NCBI GenBank assembly: GCA_027924585.1
Contig: BSBM01000870.1
Coordinates: 5,455,001-5,519,000 of the forward strand
Direction of reading: 5' to 3'
DNA length: 64,000 nt
Origin: Larix kaempferi
Lineage: Eukaryota; Streptophyta; Pinopsida; Pinales; Pinaceae
The notes beneath the pieces are model-generated. The model did no database searches. It was not told the DNA's origin and was given only the letters and a program-made list of their open reading frames with translations. Of the stretch, positions 1 through 11,960 are shown piece after piece. The stretch's first letter is position 1. Each line of letters opens with the position of its first letter. Position numbers and translations under genes: made by a program.

Positions 1-1478
1 ACATAATTGCACACACACAATAGACATACATCAACATATTTATCTCAAGCAAATGATGCATCAATAGGCAAAGAATCCATCCCGTTCTCATGCTATGCAC
101 AGACTTCATACCAATTCCATTAATCATGAATAAATATCATTCTGAATTAGCACAATGCAGAACACATAATGCATATAATTTATAACACAGATAACACTTA
201 TCTTGAAGATGAAGCTATCCAAACAACTGGCTATGTGAGAGCAACGTTCCACCCAACCATAGATCTCTGTCCACCTTGTATTCCTTCAGTTGAGAGATCA
301 CCCCCGAGATGGGTTGTGTATCCACTAAGGAGGAATTAGCTGGGCTCACTCACAACCATGGTTTCACTCCACAACTATGCTAAGCCAACACACAGTTGGG
401 TTTGTCAAGCATATGAAAGATAAAGGGGGGAAACGCTAAGCCAGTGAGCTCAACCACAGAGCTACAGGCATCTGAAATGAATTCAATAGTCAAGGCACCC
501 ACATTACCTACCACACCCAACACAAGGAAGGTCCCCTTCTCTGTTGCACAATCCCTCAGGAATCCATTCCCTCCAGTGCTCTTAAGGGTGGGCATATAAA
601 GGTACAACTGCTAATCCTTGAGATTCTAGCCTTCACTGGGTTCATCAAGCAAACCCAACCTCTACTCAGTCATTCACAATTGGATTTCTCACAATTCTGT
701 TCATCAAATAACTCAATCTCGTCACTAGTTTTTTGGGCTACAAAAACTGGGTTTTCCAATGGATTTTGGGGTATCTAATCCTCTCAAATTCACCCCAAGG
801 TTCATATATATGGATCCCCCATTGTATTTTACTGTTAAAATACCAAATCTGGGCATTTTTGTCTCTTCAAAATGTGGGTTCTTGCAAAGTTGCGATTTCT
901 GGTTTTTTTTCACTGTTGGCAATTCATTTTTTTTGGTGAAAAAGGATGCTCGCCACTTCCACAATGGAATGGGAATGAGGAAGAAGCAAATACCATGAGG
1001 TAGAGTGGCTTCTGGTACAAGAAAACATATCCCATACTCTGCCATATGAATTTCTGGGCTACCCATGGTCCATTGAAGCCATGGACTGAAATCTCCAACA
1101 ACTTCCTTACAACATAAATAAATGTCATCAAGGATAGTCAAATGGTTTCTCACAATGACATTTGGCAGCATATGGTTCATCCCCATAACCCCCTCACCAC
1201 TCCCTAGTGGATACACATGGCCCCTTCTCATTGGTTTCTTCCATAGCCAGTTTTGGTATTTTATTGCAATATTAATATTTACATCAATTTACAATATTCC
1301 ATGGCTTAGTAGCACATGGATATCAAAATATTAAATACTTGCTTGTTTTAAATAAAATCCGAACATACACTAATGGGGCCTTGTCCTTGAGCTCCACGCT
1401 AAGGAAACATACAACGCATGTATACAATATTTACATTAAAAGCCAATATTTCACAGGGATCAAAATTGAGGTATTACA
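1..1478 (-). repeat. 3' LTR of element A (partial)
   Basis: Direct copy of 7772-9248, ending in ATTACA at 1478, directly next to the polypurine tract. Open reading frames in this stretch, in both directions, recur in the other LTR copy and are not genes. Confidence 0.93.
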
Positions 1479-2727
1479 TTCCCCTCCCCCTTAGAACAAC
1501 ACCATCCTCAATGTCCTCAAAACTGAACAAAAGTGGGAATGCCTCTCTCATGGCATCCTCCAGCTCCAATGTAGCCTCATCGAAACTAAGGTGCTCCCAT
1601 TGGACCTTTACCTTCCCGATGGCTCTATTCTGGAGCAAAGTGACCTTCTTGTCGAGGATGCGCATAGGCTCTACTTGGAACTCTCCCTCGGGTTCCACCT
1701 GTATCACATTCCAATCAATCATATGATTAGGATCATGTACATACTTCTTAAGCAAAGATACATGGAAAACATTATGAGCTCTTATGTTAGCAGGAAATGC
1801 AAGTCTATATGCAACTGGCCCTATCCTATCTAGGACTTCAAATGGCCCACAATATCTTGGTGACAACTTGGCACAGCTCCCCAACTTGAGGGAACTCTTC
1901 CTTGGTTTCACTCTCAAATAAACATGATCCCCAATCTGAAATTCCTTATGCACTCTTTTCAAATCTGCATAACTCTTCTGCCTATCTTGAGTTGCCTTTA
2001 AATTCTATCTAATCTTAGCAACTTTCGGTTCCATTTCCTTGATCATCTCTGGTCCAAGTACTACCCTGTTCACCTGGCTGTCCCAACTCACTGGAGTCCT
2101 GCATCCCTTGCCATACAATGCTTCAAATGGACTCATTCCCAAGGATGCATGATGTCCATTATTGTATGCAAATTCTACCAGGTGTAGAAAATCTTCCCAC
2201 TTGGATGGTTTGTCCATCACATACATTCTCAGCATGTCTTCAAGAACCTGATTCACCCTCTCAGTTTGGTCATCTATTTGAGGATGATATGTTGTACTTA
2301 AATTCAATTTAGTTCCCAATTCCTAAAATAATCCCTTCCAGAAATTGGAAGTGAACTTTGTGTCACGATCAGAAATTATTGCGTTAGGAAATCCATGCAA
2401 CTTGAATATCTCTCTCATGAAGATATTCGCAATGTCACTAGCTTTGTGAGTGGAGTTGACTAGAATAAAGTGAGCTACCTTTGATAGCTTGTCCACCACA
2501 ACCATGATTGAATCATGTTTCTTCACTATCATGGGAAGACCTATTATAAAATCCATAGAGATCACGTTCCACTTCCATTCCAAAATGGGTAAGGGCTGCA
2601 ACAATCCTACTGGATGTTGGTGTTCTGCCTTGACCTACTGGCACTTCTAACACCTAGCAATGTACTCAGCTATGTCCTTCTTCATACCATGCCAAAAGTA
2701 TTGCTTTCTTGCTGCTGTTATAGTCTT
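1474..2727 (-). pseudogene. Element A integrase and chromodomain (degenerate)
   Basis: C-terminal part of Pol, which joins element cDNA to host DNA. Reading leftwards in one frame: the end of the zinc-binding region (ARC-KC), the catalytic core with first Asp in ISMDFI, second Asp in SDRDTKF and Glu in QTERVNQ, then the [16 protein letters not shown] segment and a terminal chromodomain-like block (VKVQWEHL...EATLELE...FPLLF). The catalytic D, D and E are all visible. The frame is broken by TAG codons at 2647-2649, 2635-2637, 2323-2325 and 2005-2007. At each, alignment with element G and the family pattern suggests Gln. The last ORF (start 1962) runs through the polypurine tract and stops at 1474-1476 within the LTR. 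Not functional. Confidence 0.88.
1479..1492 (-). other. Polypurine tract of element A
   Basis: On the minus strand this reads AAGGGGGAGGGGAA immediately before the LTR start (TGTAATAC). It would prime plus-strand DNA synthesis. It also lies inside the pol reading frame, so its purines are translated as the last pol residues and the stop codon TAA comes from the first bases of the LTR. Confidence 0.85.
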
Positions 2728-3646
2728 CTAATATCCTGGATGTCTAGAGTATGGCATTTGATGAATTTCATCCATCACTAGCTTCTTCAAATCTGTACTA
2801 TTTGGAATGTACAGTCTATCCTTATAGATGAGGATATCGTCTTCACCAAGATGATATTCTGCATACTTTTCATCCACATTACCTTGCTGCAACTTCTCTT
2901 TAATTTGAAGGCAATTTTCCTCACCGTTTTGGGCTTCAAGAACTCTTGTCTTCAAATTTGACCTGCATATACTTACTACTGCAACATGAAATTTTCTACT
3001 AAGAGCATCTGCAACCTTATTCTCCTTCCCTTTTACATGCTTAATTTCAAAATCAAATTCACAAAGGAACTCCATCCATCTAGATTTCCTGGCATTCAAG
3101 TTTGGCTGATCAAACAAATACTTCAAGCTCATGTGGTCTGTCCTAAGCTCAAATCTTCTTCCCATCAAATAATGTCTCCACATATTAAGAGCATGCACTA
3201 TGGCTGCTAATTCTAAATCAATCATGTGTGGCATAATTCTTTTCATGCTCTTTTAATTTCCTTGACTCATAGAAAATCACAACTCCTCCTTGCATGAGCA
3301 CTCCACCTAGCCCTTCAATGCAAGCATCTGTGCACACTACAAAATCCTTCTTTGGATCTGCTATCTTCAAAACATGAGCGCTAGTAAGTAACTCCTTTAA
3401 CTTCTGAAAAAATTTCTCACATTTTTCAAACCATACAAACTTGATGTTCTTTATTTGCAATGAAGTGATCGGATGAGCTATCCTGGAGAAGCCTTCAATA
3501 AACCTTATGTAGTAACCAGCAAGACCCATAAAAGATCTAACATCTAAAACATTTCTTGGAGTTGACCAATCCATGATGGAGTTAATCTTCTCCAGATCCA
3601 CTGCAATTCCTTCTTCAGAAATGACATGACCCAAATATTGAATCAT
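2728..3646 (-). pseudogene. Element A RNase H domain (frameshifted)
   Basis: Degrades the RNA strand of the RNA-DNA hybrid during reverse transcription. Visible landmarks are CTDAC (usually TDAS), DLELAAIVHAL, RTDHMSLKYL and VADALSRK, in the usual order. The domain is split over two frames. A tandem ATCA (minus strand TGAT) at about 3217-3224 adds 4 bp, puts a stop at 3218-3220 and shifts the rest into another frame. The downstream frame ends with TAG at 2728-2730. The upstream part includes the YLGHVIS and MGLAGYY segments of the RT connection region. Confidence 0.87.
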
Positions 3647-3685
3647 CTTTTGGTAAAAATCACACTTGCTTAACTTGGCATAAAA

Positions 3686-4876
3686 CTAATGTTCTCCAAG
3701 GACTTTTAACACCATCCTTAGATGTTCCTCATGTTCTTCTTCATTCCTTGAATAGACAAGAATGTCATCCAAGAACACAATCACAAACTCATCCAGATAT
3801 TTGCTGAATACACTATTCATGAGACACATGAATGTAGCAAATGCATTGGTAAGACCAAATGACACCACTGTGAATTCATAATGACCATATCTAGTTCTGA
3901 AAGTCGTCTTGTGAATGTCTTCTTCCTTAATCCTCAATTGATGATACCCAGACCTCAAGTCAAACTTTGAAAACACTTTAGCTTCTTTCATTTGATCAAA
4001 TAAGTCATCAATTCTTGGAAATTGATACTTGTTCTTGACTGTCACTTTATTTAGTTGCCTGTAATCAATACACAGTATCAAAGTCCCATCTTTCTTCTTG
4101 AAAAATAACACCGGTGCTCCCCAAGGAGACACACTAGGCTTGATACACCCTTTGTCCATTAATTCTTCTAGCTGCATCTTCAACTCTACCAACTCCAGTG
4201 TACTCATTCTATAAGGAGCTTTGAAATTCAGTGCTGCCCCTGGAACAAGATCGATGGTAAAATCAATATCTCTCTTTGGTGGTATTCCCGATAATTCATC
4301 TGGAAATACATCTTGGAACTCTCGCAACATTGGAAAGTCTTCAATCCTTGGTCCTTTTTCCTCCGACGAATCTGACATATGAACTCCATATAATTGACAA
4401 CCCTTCTTATTAAACTTTTTCAACTGTAGGGCTGAAATCTGCCTTACTAAAACTTGCTTGGGAATTCCTCTTACCAATCTTGGCCTTCCCTCTTCATCAA
4501 TGCATCCAAGCACTTTCTCATAACATTCCAATTTGGCTCTATGTTTTTCCAACCAATCCATGTCAATCAAGGCATCATAAGATCCTAAAGGTAGCACATT
4601 TAAATCTGCATGTGTGTGGAGTCCATTCAATTCTATGGGGCACTCCACCACTACTTCACTTACTTTCCTCTTGGTCCCTGTGGCTAATTGAACTAGACAA
4701 GATTTATTGTGCTTCACTTTTCTAAGAGAACAACCTTCAACTACTTTTGGAGAAACATAACTATGAGTAGATCCTGGATCAATCAAAATAGAAAGAGATT
4801 GCTTAGCAATCTTACCTTCAACTTCCACCACTGATGATTGATGGTCTGCTTGATGATTGTCCAACGCTGCATAAAT
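3686..4876 (-). pseudogene. Element A protease and reverse transcriptase
   Basis: Continuous frame of about 390 codons. An aspartic protease comes first ([11 protein letters not shown] near residue 29; the usual DSG appears as DPG, as it also does in element G). Reverse transcriptase follows, with [38 protein letters not shown] and the catalytic FLDD at about 3763-3774. The first codon at 4864 is TTG rather than ATG, so this is the middle of a gag-pol frame and not an independent gene. Upstream, the frame joins gag across TGA at 4877-4879 and TAG at 4901-4903. Downstream it is cut by TAG at 3686-3688. The copy cannot make a full polyprotein. Confidence 0.9.
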
Positions 4877-4900
4877 TCAAGGCACTGCCATTTCCATGTC

Positions 4901-6197
4901 CTACACTATAGCTGCTCCCTTTAAGTGGTGCAACCTTCTGGGATTATCCTTCCGATGTGGACAGTCCTTCAACATGTGGTTTTCTCCACATCCCCAACAC
5001 TGAAGTGGTCCCTTTGATGCTTTGTCTGCTGCTACTGCTGGTTTGAATCCACTCCTTACTTGCTGCTCCTGTGGAAAGGTTCTAGGATGACCTTTGAATG
5101 GTGGCTTGAAGCCACTTATCTTTTGTTCAAACCTCCCTCTTGGATTTCCTTTCCATGCTTGGTTAACCTCTGTTTTTCCTTTATTCTTCTCATAGCAATG
5201 CATTGCCATCCTAATGGCCTCATCAAGACTTGGTGGATTAACAAATTCAATCCTATCTCTGAAACTCTGAGGTAGACTCCCAAGAAAGCATTGGATTTTT
5301 ACTCTCTCATCTTTTATATAGTCAACATACCTCAATAATTCCAAAAATTTGTGGACATGCTCTTCCATAGATTTTTGTCCCAACCTGAGTTCATTGAACT
5401 CCTTTCTCTTAATATCATAATACCTAGCAGAGAGGTAATTTTCCTTGAAGTATTTCTTGAATCTCTCCCAACTGATCTTCCTTTCACTGATTCCTTTCAC
5501 TTGCAAGAGGTTGTCCCACCAAATTGAAGCTCTTCCATATAGATTGTAAATGGCAATTCTGGCTTTCTCATTTCCCAAGTAGTCTTGAATTCTGAAATAT
5601 TTCTTCATTCCAAGAAGCCATGCCTCTGCCTCTTGACCAGTCTTACCTTCCCCATCAAAGGTGGGAGGCCTTTCCTTCCTGAATTCTCCCTGTGGGATGC
5701 CTTTCCTTCCTAAATTCTCCCTGTGGGATGCCTTTGAACTTCTTTCTTCCATCAAATCTCTTAGGTGCATGCCCTGGACTTCTTTGAGAACCTCCGGAGT
5801 CACACGATTTGCTAGAAGAAGATCTAGAGGAAGGTGTTCTATGCTTCTTACTCACAGAACTCTTCCTTGGGCTTGGAGTCCTCTTCTTTGAATGACCTCT
5901 AGACCGAATCTCTACCTCTCTTCCTTCTTCACCTGCATTTCTTGGGTTGGACCCAAGGTTTATCCTCTGCTGCATATCAGTGAGACTTTGCAAGATAGCA
6001 ACATTGAGTTGGTGTTGTTCTTCTTGAGCCTTCATCAATCTTTCATTGAAGCTCACCATGGTTTCAACCAAGTTCTGAGGAGTCGCCTACTCTCTTCTCC
6101 CATTAGATTCAGTATTAGCATTCTCTTCATGCACATTTTCTCCTAGGATGTCTTCTTCATGCTCATAAGGATCTTGAGTATCATTTATGGTCACCAT
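4901..6197 (-). pseudogene. Element A gag (nonsense and frameshift)
   Basis: Capsid/nucleocapsid gene. The likely ATG is at 6197 (MVTINDTQDPYEHEED), followed by a frame interrupted by TAG at 6087-6089. A Ser/Arg-rich linker follows (SKKRTPSPRKSS). Then comes the retrotransposon gag domain (AEAWLLGMKKYF, IYNLYGRASIWWDNL) and a CCHC zinc knuckle, CWGCGENHMLKDC, at 4961-4999 (CX2CX4HX4C intact). A 31-bp tandem duplication (5668-5729) falls between linker and gag domain. As 31 is not a multiple of 3, the two halves lie in different frames, and both read through the duplicated GIPQGEFRKER peptide. Gag ends at TAG 4901-4903, which is not the family's natural end, because the pol frame continues beyond it. 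Confidence 0.88.
5668..5729. repeat. 31-bp tandem duplication inside gag
   Basis: Two adjacent 31-bp units (5668-5698 and 5699-5729) differ at one base. The repeat explains why two gag ORFs overlap here and share the same peptide. It is the frameshift lesion of this gag. Confidence 0.9.
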
Positions 6198-7611
6198 TTT
6201 TCCTGTATGCTACCTCTGCTACAATTATTAATTTTATGAGTTGCAAGCATTGTGCATTATGAAAATATTTGTTAGACATATTAGGATTGCATATAGAAAT
6301 ATAAAAAATAAATATTTAACACAATCAAATTCATGGAATAATTCGCATAGTTGTTATGTATTCATTTCTTTTGCCCATTCATGCAATTCTGGAAATTGCC
6401 CATAGTGTCAACAATTTGACAAACTGTCACTGGCACCTTTTTGCTCTAATTATCTATGATGGTTGATGTCCCCATTCAAATTATTCCTATGTACCATTTT
6501 TCCTTGTTGGATAAGCTTTCCAATTCCTATCCACTTGCTCCATTCCGACATCGGGTGTGGAAACTACATCACTTAAAAAATGACAACTTTTACCAATAAT
6601 TTTGCACATTTTACACAGTTGTATTTTGGTCCGGAATGCCAATTTCAGCCACCTGTGGAAGAAAATCTATGAGAATTGACGAAAATGTATCTACTGGGCG
6701 AAGTTGGTCTATATAAAAAGGAACGCTTAGCAACTCATGGATCTCTGTTCCGATGTACCATTTGTCTTCTATAAAATTTTGGGTTTGACTACTTTCCACT
6801 TTTCACATTTTTCCAAAATTCCAATTTTTAGACCAAAAATCCAAACGCAAATTTCGAAAATTCGCGTTCCCCAAACCCGAAACCCGAAACCCAACATCCC
6901 GAAAGCTGAAAATTGCAGGTTCGAAATGACGAAAATCCAACCGCAAATTTTGAAAATTCACATTCTCGGAACTTGAAACCTGACAGCCCGAAAGCCGAAA
7001 ATTGCAGGTTCCGAATTTCAGAAATCCAAATGCAAATTTTGAAATTTCACGTTCCCGAAACCCAAAACCCGATAGTCCGAAAACCGAAAATTGCGGGTTC
7101 AGAATTTCGGAAATCCAAAAGCAAATTTTGAAAATCTGCGTTCCCGAAACCCAAAACCCGACAGCCCGAAAGCCGAAAATTGTGGGTTCGGAATTTCAGA
7201 AATCCAAACGCAAATTTTGAAATTTCGCGTTCCCGATACCTGAAACCCGACAGCCCGAAAGCTGAAAATTGTAGGTTCGGAATTCGAAAATCCAAATGCA
7301 AATTTTGAATTCACGTTCCCTAAACCCGAAACCCGACAGCCCGAAACTGCGAAAAACACCTGCGTTTCCTGTAACTTCCGGGGTTCATAAATCCCTCGTC
7401 CCTTGGCCAAATGAGGCGAGTCTTGTACCATTAGGAATATTTTGGAGAGCTCTATGCAATGGTGTAATCCTACCCCACACTTGAGAAATCTAACCCTGTC
7501 ATTTTTTCAATAAAAAATGCCACCCCATCTTCACCAATACTGCGTTAAAACCATTATGTTACTTGCCTGTAACTCAGAATTTGGCCCAAGTAGCCCCAGT
7601 GCTGGAAGTTG
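6198..7611 (-). other. Leader (5' untranslated region) of element A
   Basis: About 1.4 kb between primer site and gag start. The right half is dominated by the 89-bp tandem array. The remaining part (6198-6825) is AT-rich and I see no domain in it. Confidence 0.7.
6847..7345. repeat. 89-bp tandem repeat array in the leader of A
   Basis: About five and a half imperfect units. The landmark CAAATTTTGAA recurs at about 6943, 7032, 7121, 7210 and 7299, a spacing of 88-89 bp, after a more diverged first unit. Units carry C/A-rich blocks such as CCCGAAACCC and CCGAAAGCCGAAAATTG. Because 89 is one less than a multiple of 3, successive units are read in successive frames. This produces three overlapping plus-strand ORFs, and two minus-strand ones, with the same repeated peptide. 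These are artefacts of the array. Confidence 0.9.
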
Positions 7612-7624
7612 AGCTCTGATACCA
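7612..7624 (-). other. Primer-binding site of element A (initiator tRNA-Met)
   Basis: The minus strand reads TGGTATCAGAGCT three bases inside the 5' LTR. This matches the complement of the 3' end of plant initiator tRNA-Met, the usual primer for many plant LTR elements. Confidence 0.88.
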
Positions 7625-7627
7625 CTC

Positions 7628-9248
7628 TGTAGCGTCCCCTTCCATCAATCCAATGTAAGGGAGGGAACATGACTATAACATGGGGTCTCTAATTCTTCCC
7701 CAAAGCCATAATGGTAAAATTTTTGCCATTTAAATAAAATGCACAATTAAATTACACAGCGAAATTAAAATACATAATTGCACATACACAACAGACATGC
7801 ATCAACATATTTATCTCAAGCAAATGATGCATCAACAGGCAAAGAATCCATCCCATTATCATGCTATGCACAGACTTCATACCAATTCCGTTAATCATGA
7901 ATAAATATCATTCTGAATTAGCACAATGCAGAACACATAATGCATATAATTTATAACACAGATAACACTTATCTTGAAGATGAAGCTGTCCAAACAACTG
8001 GCTATGTGAGAGCAACGTTGCACCCAACCATAGATCTCTGTCCAGCTTGTATTCCTTTAGCTGAGAAATCATCCCCGAGCTGGGTTGTGTATCCAATAAG
8101 AAGAGACTAGCTGGGCTCACTCACAGCCATGGTTTCACTCCACAACTATGCTAAGCCAACACATAGTTTGGTTTGTCAAACATATGAAAGACAAAGGAGG
8201 GCAATGCTAAGCCAGTGAGATCAAACACAAAGCTAGAGGCATCTCAAATGAATTCAACTGTCAAGGCACCCACATTACCTACCACACCCAACACAAGGAA
8301 GGTCCTCCTCTCTGTTGCACAGTCCCTCAGGCATCCCTTCCCTACAGTGCTCTTCAGCGTGGGCATAGAAAGGTCCAGCTACTAATCCTTGAGATTCTAG
8401 CCTTCACTGGGTTTATCAAGCAAACATAACCTCTGCTCAGTCATTCACAATTGGATTTCTCACAATTCTGTTCATCAAATAACTCAATCCTGTCACTGGT
8501 TTTCTGGGCTACAAAAATTGGGTTTTCCAATGGATTTTCGAGTATCTAATCCTCTCAAATTCTCCCCAAGGATCATATCTATGGATCCCCCATTGGATTT
8601 TACTGTTAAAATACCAAATCTGGCCATTTTTTGCTCTTCAAAACGTGGGTTCTTGCAAAGTTGCGATTTCTGGTTTTTTTTCACTGTTGGCAATTCATTT
8701 TTTTGGGTGAAAAATGATGCTTGTCACTTCCACAATGGAATGGGGATGAGGAAGAAGCAACTCCCATGAGGTAGAGTAACTTGTGGACAAGAAAACAGAG
8801 CTCATACTCTGCCATACGAATTTCTGGGCTGCCCATGCTCCATTGAACCCATGGACTGAAATCTCTAACAACTTCCTTACAACATAAATAAATGTCATCA
8901 AGGATAGTCAAATGGGTTCTCACAATGACATTTGGCAGTGTATGGTTCATCCCCACAACCCCCTCACCACTCCCTAGTGGATACACATGGCCTCTTCTCA
9001 TTGGTTGCTTCCATAGCCAGTTTTGGTATTTTATTGCAATATTAATGTTTACATCAATTTACAATATTCCATGGCTTAATAGCACATGGGTATCAAAATA
9101 TCAAATACTTGCTTGTTTTAAATAAAATCCGAACATACACTAGCGGGTCCTTGGCCTTGAGCTCCACGCTAGGGAAACATACAACGCATGTATACAATAT
9201 TTACATTAAAAGCCAATATTTCAAATGGGTCAAAATTGGGGTATTACA
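7628..9248 (-). repeat. 5' LTR of element A (1621 bp)
   Basis: Begins TGTAGCGTCCCC and ends GGGGTATTACA on the plus strand. Nearly colinear with 1-1478 and with the solo LTR at 58813-60429. ORFs inside it (8493-9125, both strands) are shared by all three copies and have no recognisable domain. Confidence 0.94.
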
Positions 9249-9748
9249 CTACATTTTCATTTTAAGATATGTATTTAGCATATAAGATCCAAATTTTCAT
9301 ATTACATAATTAAAATTTTAAAAGTACATAAATTAGGAAAAAATTCTCATATTTAATTATGGTGAAATGTTTATTAATTGAAATATAAAAATATAATAAA
9401 AACATTTCATGATTTTAATGTCTCATATTCATTTAGGAAGTAGTCAAGGAAAAAATTTCTATAAAATTACAAATGATTCCATTTCAAAATTACTAAATGT
9501 TATATGTATTATCATATATTGATCACAACATTTTTATTTTTATTATATGTAGAAAGCTTAATGGTTCTAGTAATTATTTTAGTTCATTTGCATTTTTTTT
9601 AATAATACTTATTACTCAAGTTCATATAGTTAGATTATTGTTGTTTTCATATTAGTGCAACGAAGTGTATAATACTAGCTCTAACTTTTGGGAAATGTGT
9701 TAACATTGAATTAGGTCTCTTGCTTCAATATGAACAAAAAACCAAGCA

Positions 9749-11245
9749 ATGTGTACTATTCATACAAAGAGTGTAAATGATGTTATGAGAAACACACCTT
9801 ATGTAGGCATAGATATTACTAAAATACCTTTGAAAGGAAGTAGATTATCTACAACACCATCTTCACATTCAAATTTTATACATGATGTATACATACCAGT
9901 AGTAACTGATCCTTGCTTTAATGTGGAGTGAACATTAGATATTGGATTTGAAATGGATAATTTACAATTGTATAAAGAGTGGTTGACTAGGGATGATGTC
10001 AACCCATTCATAAGAGATTCAATTCAAACAACATACAACACAACCATATTTGACAGAAATAATGCAACATATACAAAAATAGTTGCTGATGATATGCAAA
10101 CATAAATCATCATTTATTTTCTATTTAGTAATTTTGGGTTTGTAATTACATATAATATCAACATAATAATATATTCTACCTTGTTTCTTAGAAGTAATAC
10201 CATTGTTCCAGAAGAAGGAATCAATGTTGATGGAGTGCAAAACCAATCTCCTCCCTTAGATGAACCAACTATAGAATATATTGGTGCATCTCTTGCACCT
10301 CCTTTGAAACATCCAAATGAATATGTTAGAGTATAGGAAACCAATGGTATTCCATTTACAATCACTTTAAATGAAAAAGGGAAAGTGTTAAATGACAAAG
10401 CTGGGAGAACATGGAGAGACATAATTCATCGTGAAGCATTGGGATTATTTAGTCCTACACTTACTAGAGATTTTCGTCATCAAAGTATCATATATTTTTT
10501 CATAGATTGCATGCTTAATTTATGTAGTATAAATATATATACTTGACTAAATGGTTCATGTTTCATATTAAAAAATTTATATATTCTACTCATTGTTGTA
10601 TTCCTATATTTCATATACAACATTTCATGTTATTACTATGATACTAGAAACCTTAAAATATCTCATATAGATTATTAACTTTTTATATTTATTTTGAAGA
10701 CAAATCCAAGAAGGATGAGTTGGTATCTCATATGCATAAAGTTTCTGCAATTGTACCACCCAATCAAATTCTCACAGTCTTGTTGAATATATGAAAAATA
10801 CTAGGAATTTTTTGAGAGGCGAATTGGTTAAAAAAAATATATAGTCAAACCACATTTCATAGGAGAAGTAGAGTGGAAAAAAATATTGGAGCAAGTGGAT
10901 ATTAAAAAAAAAAGGAAATGTGGAACCTTGGATGGAAAGGACAAATATGCACATACCGTGCAAGCCTCTAGGTTGGCCACATGCCATCGTTTGGGGAAAG
11001 GTGGCATGTTGTCTGCAGAGGCAAAATTTGTAAGTTTAATACACTACTATGCTTCTCAAGTAAACTTTATTTTTCTTATAAACATATTTTCTAACTATTT
11101 TTTTATTGTTTTAAATTGTAGTTGCAAGTATTCAATACTAACATGTCTGAAGATGATAAATATTTTTCTTGATGCCATGGTATATCTTCTCTCATCCATC
11201 AAAATATTAAAGAAGGATTTCTTCCTATCATTGATTATGGGGTAA
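9749..11245 (+). pseudogene. Degenerate coding remnant inside the CACTA-like element
   Basis: Short open stretches on the plus strand look protein-like: 9749-9928 (TPYVGIDITKIPLKGS), 10199-10490 (PPLDEPTIEYIGASLAPPLK, then a TAG, then GRTWRDIIHREALGLFSP) and 10886-11035 (KKRKCGTLDGKDKYAHTVQA). They are separated by AT-rich segments that could be introns. I do not recognise the family. From position it could be a second-ORF (TNPA-like) protein of a CACTA element, but that is inference only. Stops and the lack of clear splice sites indicate decay. Confidence 0.35.
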
Positions 11246-11928
11246 TTTTTGACCTACAAATTCTTTGTTCTAAATAAATGTTCATGATATGAAAGACATA
11301 TATATAAATGAAAGTTTCAATGGATACAATTTGTACATATGTTGATCTTATCTTATATGCTTCTTAGGTAATTGTTTCAGAGGATGAAAGAGAAGAGGAA
11401 AATTAATTTTGACTCATGCTTCAACCTTATCATATGCTGACATGTTGAATCTACATGGCTTCAAAGGTTAGTTCACTTCAACTATTTTTGCAATCAATAA
11501 CACATTTTAGTTATCAAATGTAATTAAATGCATAACCTTTTTATTGTTTTCTGCAATTTAGTTAAAACTATTGTTTGTGTTTTTTTCTCAATCATTTTTT
11601 GTATTTTTATTGTTTACAAAAAGAAGTCATCATGTTTATAATTTTCTTTTACCATTTTGGAAATGCAGTTGATGGCAAGTTACGTGGAAAAATCAAGGAT
11701 GAACAATATTATCAGCTTCAAGTGAATTAGTAGTTTTCTCTCTTTCATTTTTCTTAAAAAAAAAAATCAAAAACATATCCTTCCATTATATTAATATTAT
11801 GACAATCATTGTTTTATAATTATAAATTATAAATTTTGCTGAAATAGCATTATGGTTTTCATTGTGTCTATTTAATGTATTGAATGATTGATTTTTTAGA
11901 TGATGGATTAAAATCAAATAAACAAAAT

Positions 11929-11951
11929 TATATATATATATATATATATAT
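11929..11951. repeat. (TA)n microsatellite
   Basis: Uninterrupted TA dinucleotides, about 11 repeats. Confidence 0.9.
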
Positions 11952-11960
11952 GGTGTAAAC

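Larger units (their letters stand above)
1..9248 (-). mobile_element. Ty3/gypsy chromovirus A (LTR retrotransposon), left end outside window
   Basis: The element reads right to left: 5' LTR (7628-9248), tRNA-Met primer site, long leader with tandem repeats, gag, protease, reverse transcriptase, RNase H, integrase, chromodomain, polypurine tract, 3' LTR (1-1478). The order with integrase after RNase H defines Ty3/gypsy. The C-terminal chromodomain-like segment and the Gag type point to the plant Tekay/Del-like chromoviruses (inference from motif style, not from a tree). Window base 1 aligns with 7772 of the other LTR, so about 144 bp of the 3' LTR lies outside the window. The first 360 aligned LTR bases differ at 21 sites (about 6%), so this is an old copy. 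The coding region is dead, with nine in-frame stops and two frameshifts. The right end abuts the CACTA-like remnant at 9249, into which A seems to have inserted. Confidence 0.93.

Noticed and set aside
725-1334. ORFs in LTR A (168 codons minus, others plus)
   Set aside because: Present in different truncated forms in the other LTR copies and without domain; not coding.
6737-7431. Overlapping ORFs on both strands with repeated NPKPDSPKAENC-like peptides
   Set aside because: Produced by the 89-bp tandem array rotating through frames; not genes.
7612-7624. tRNA-Met-like strings as tRNA genes (also 19534, 25628, 56881)
   Set aside because: Only about 13 bases match, directly next to LTRs; they are primer-binding sites, not tRNA genes.
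9247-9251. CACTA string at the A LTR edge as the left end of the CACTA-like element
   Set aside because: Its first two bases belong to the LTR terminus, and the following sequence does not match the right terminus (CACATTATAAG...). Chance match.
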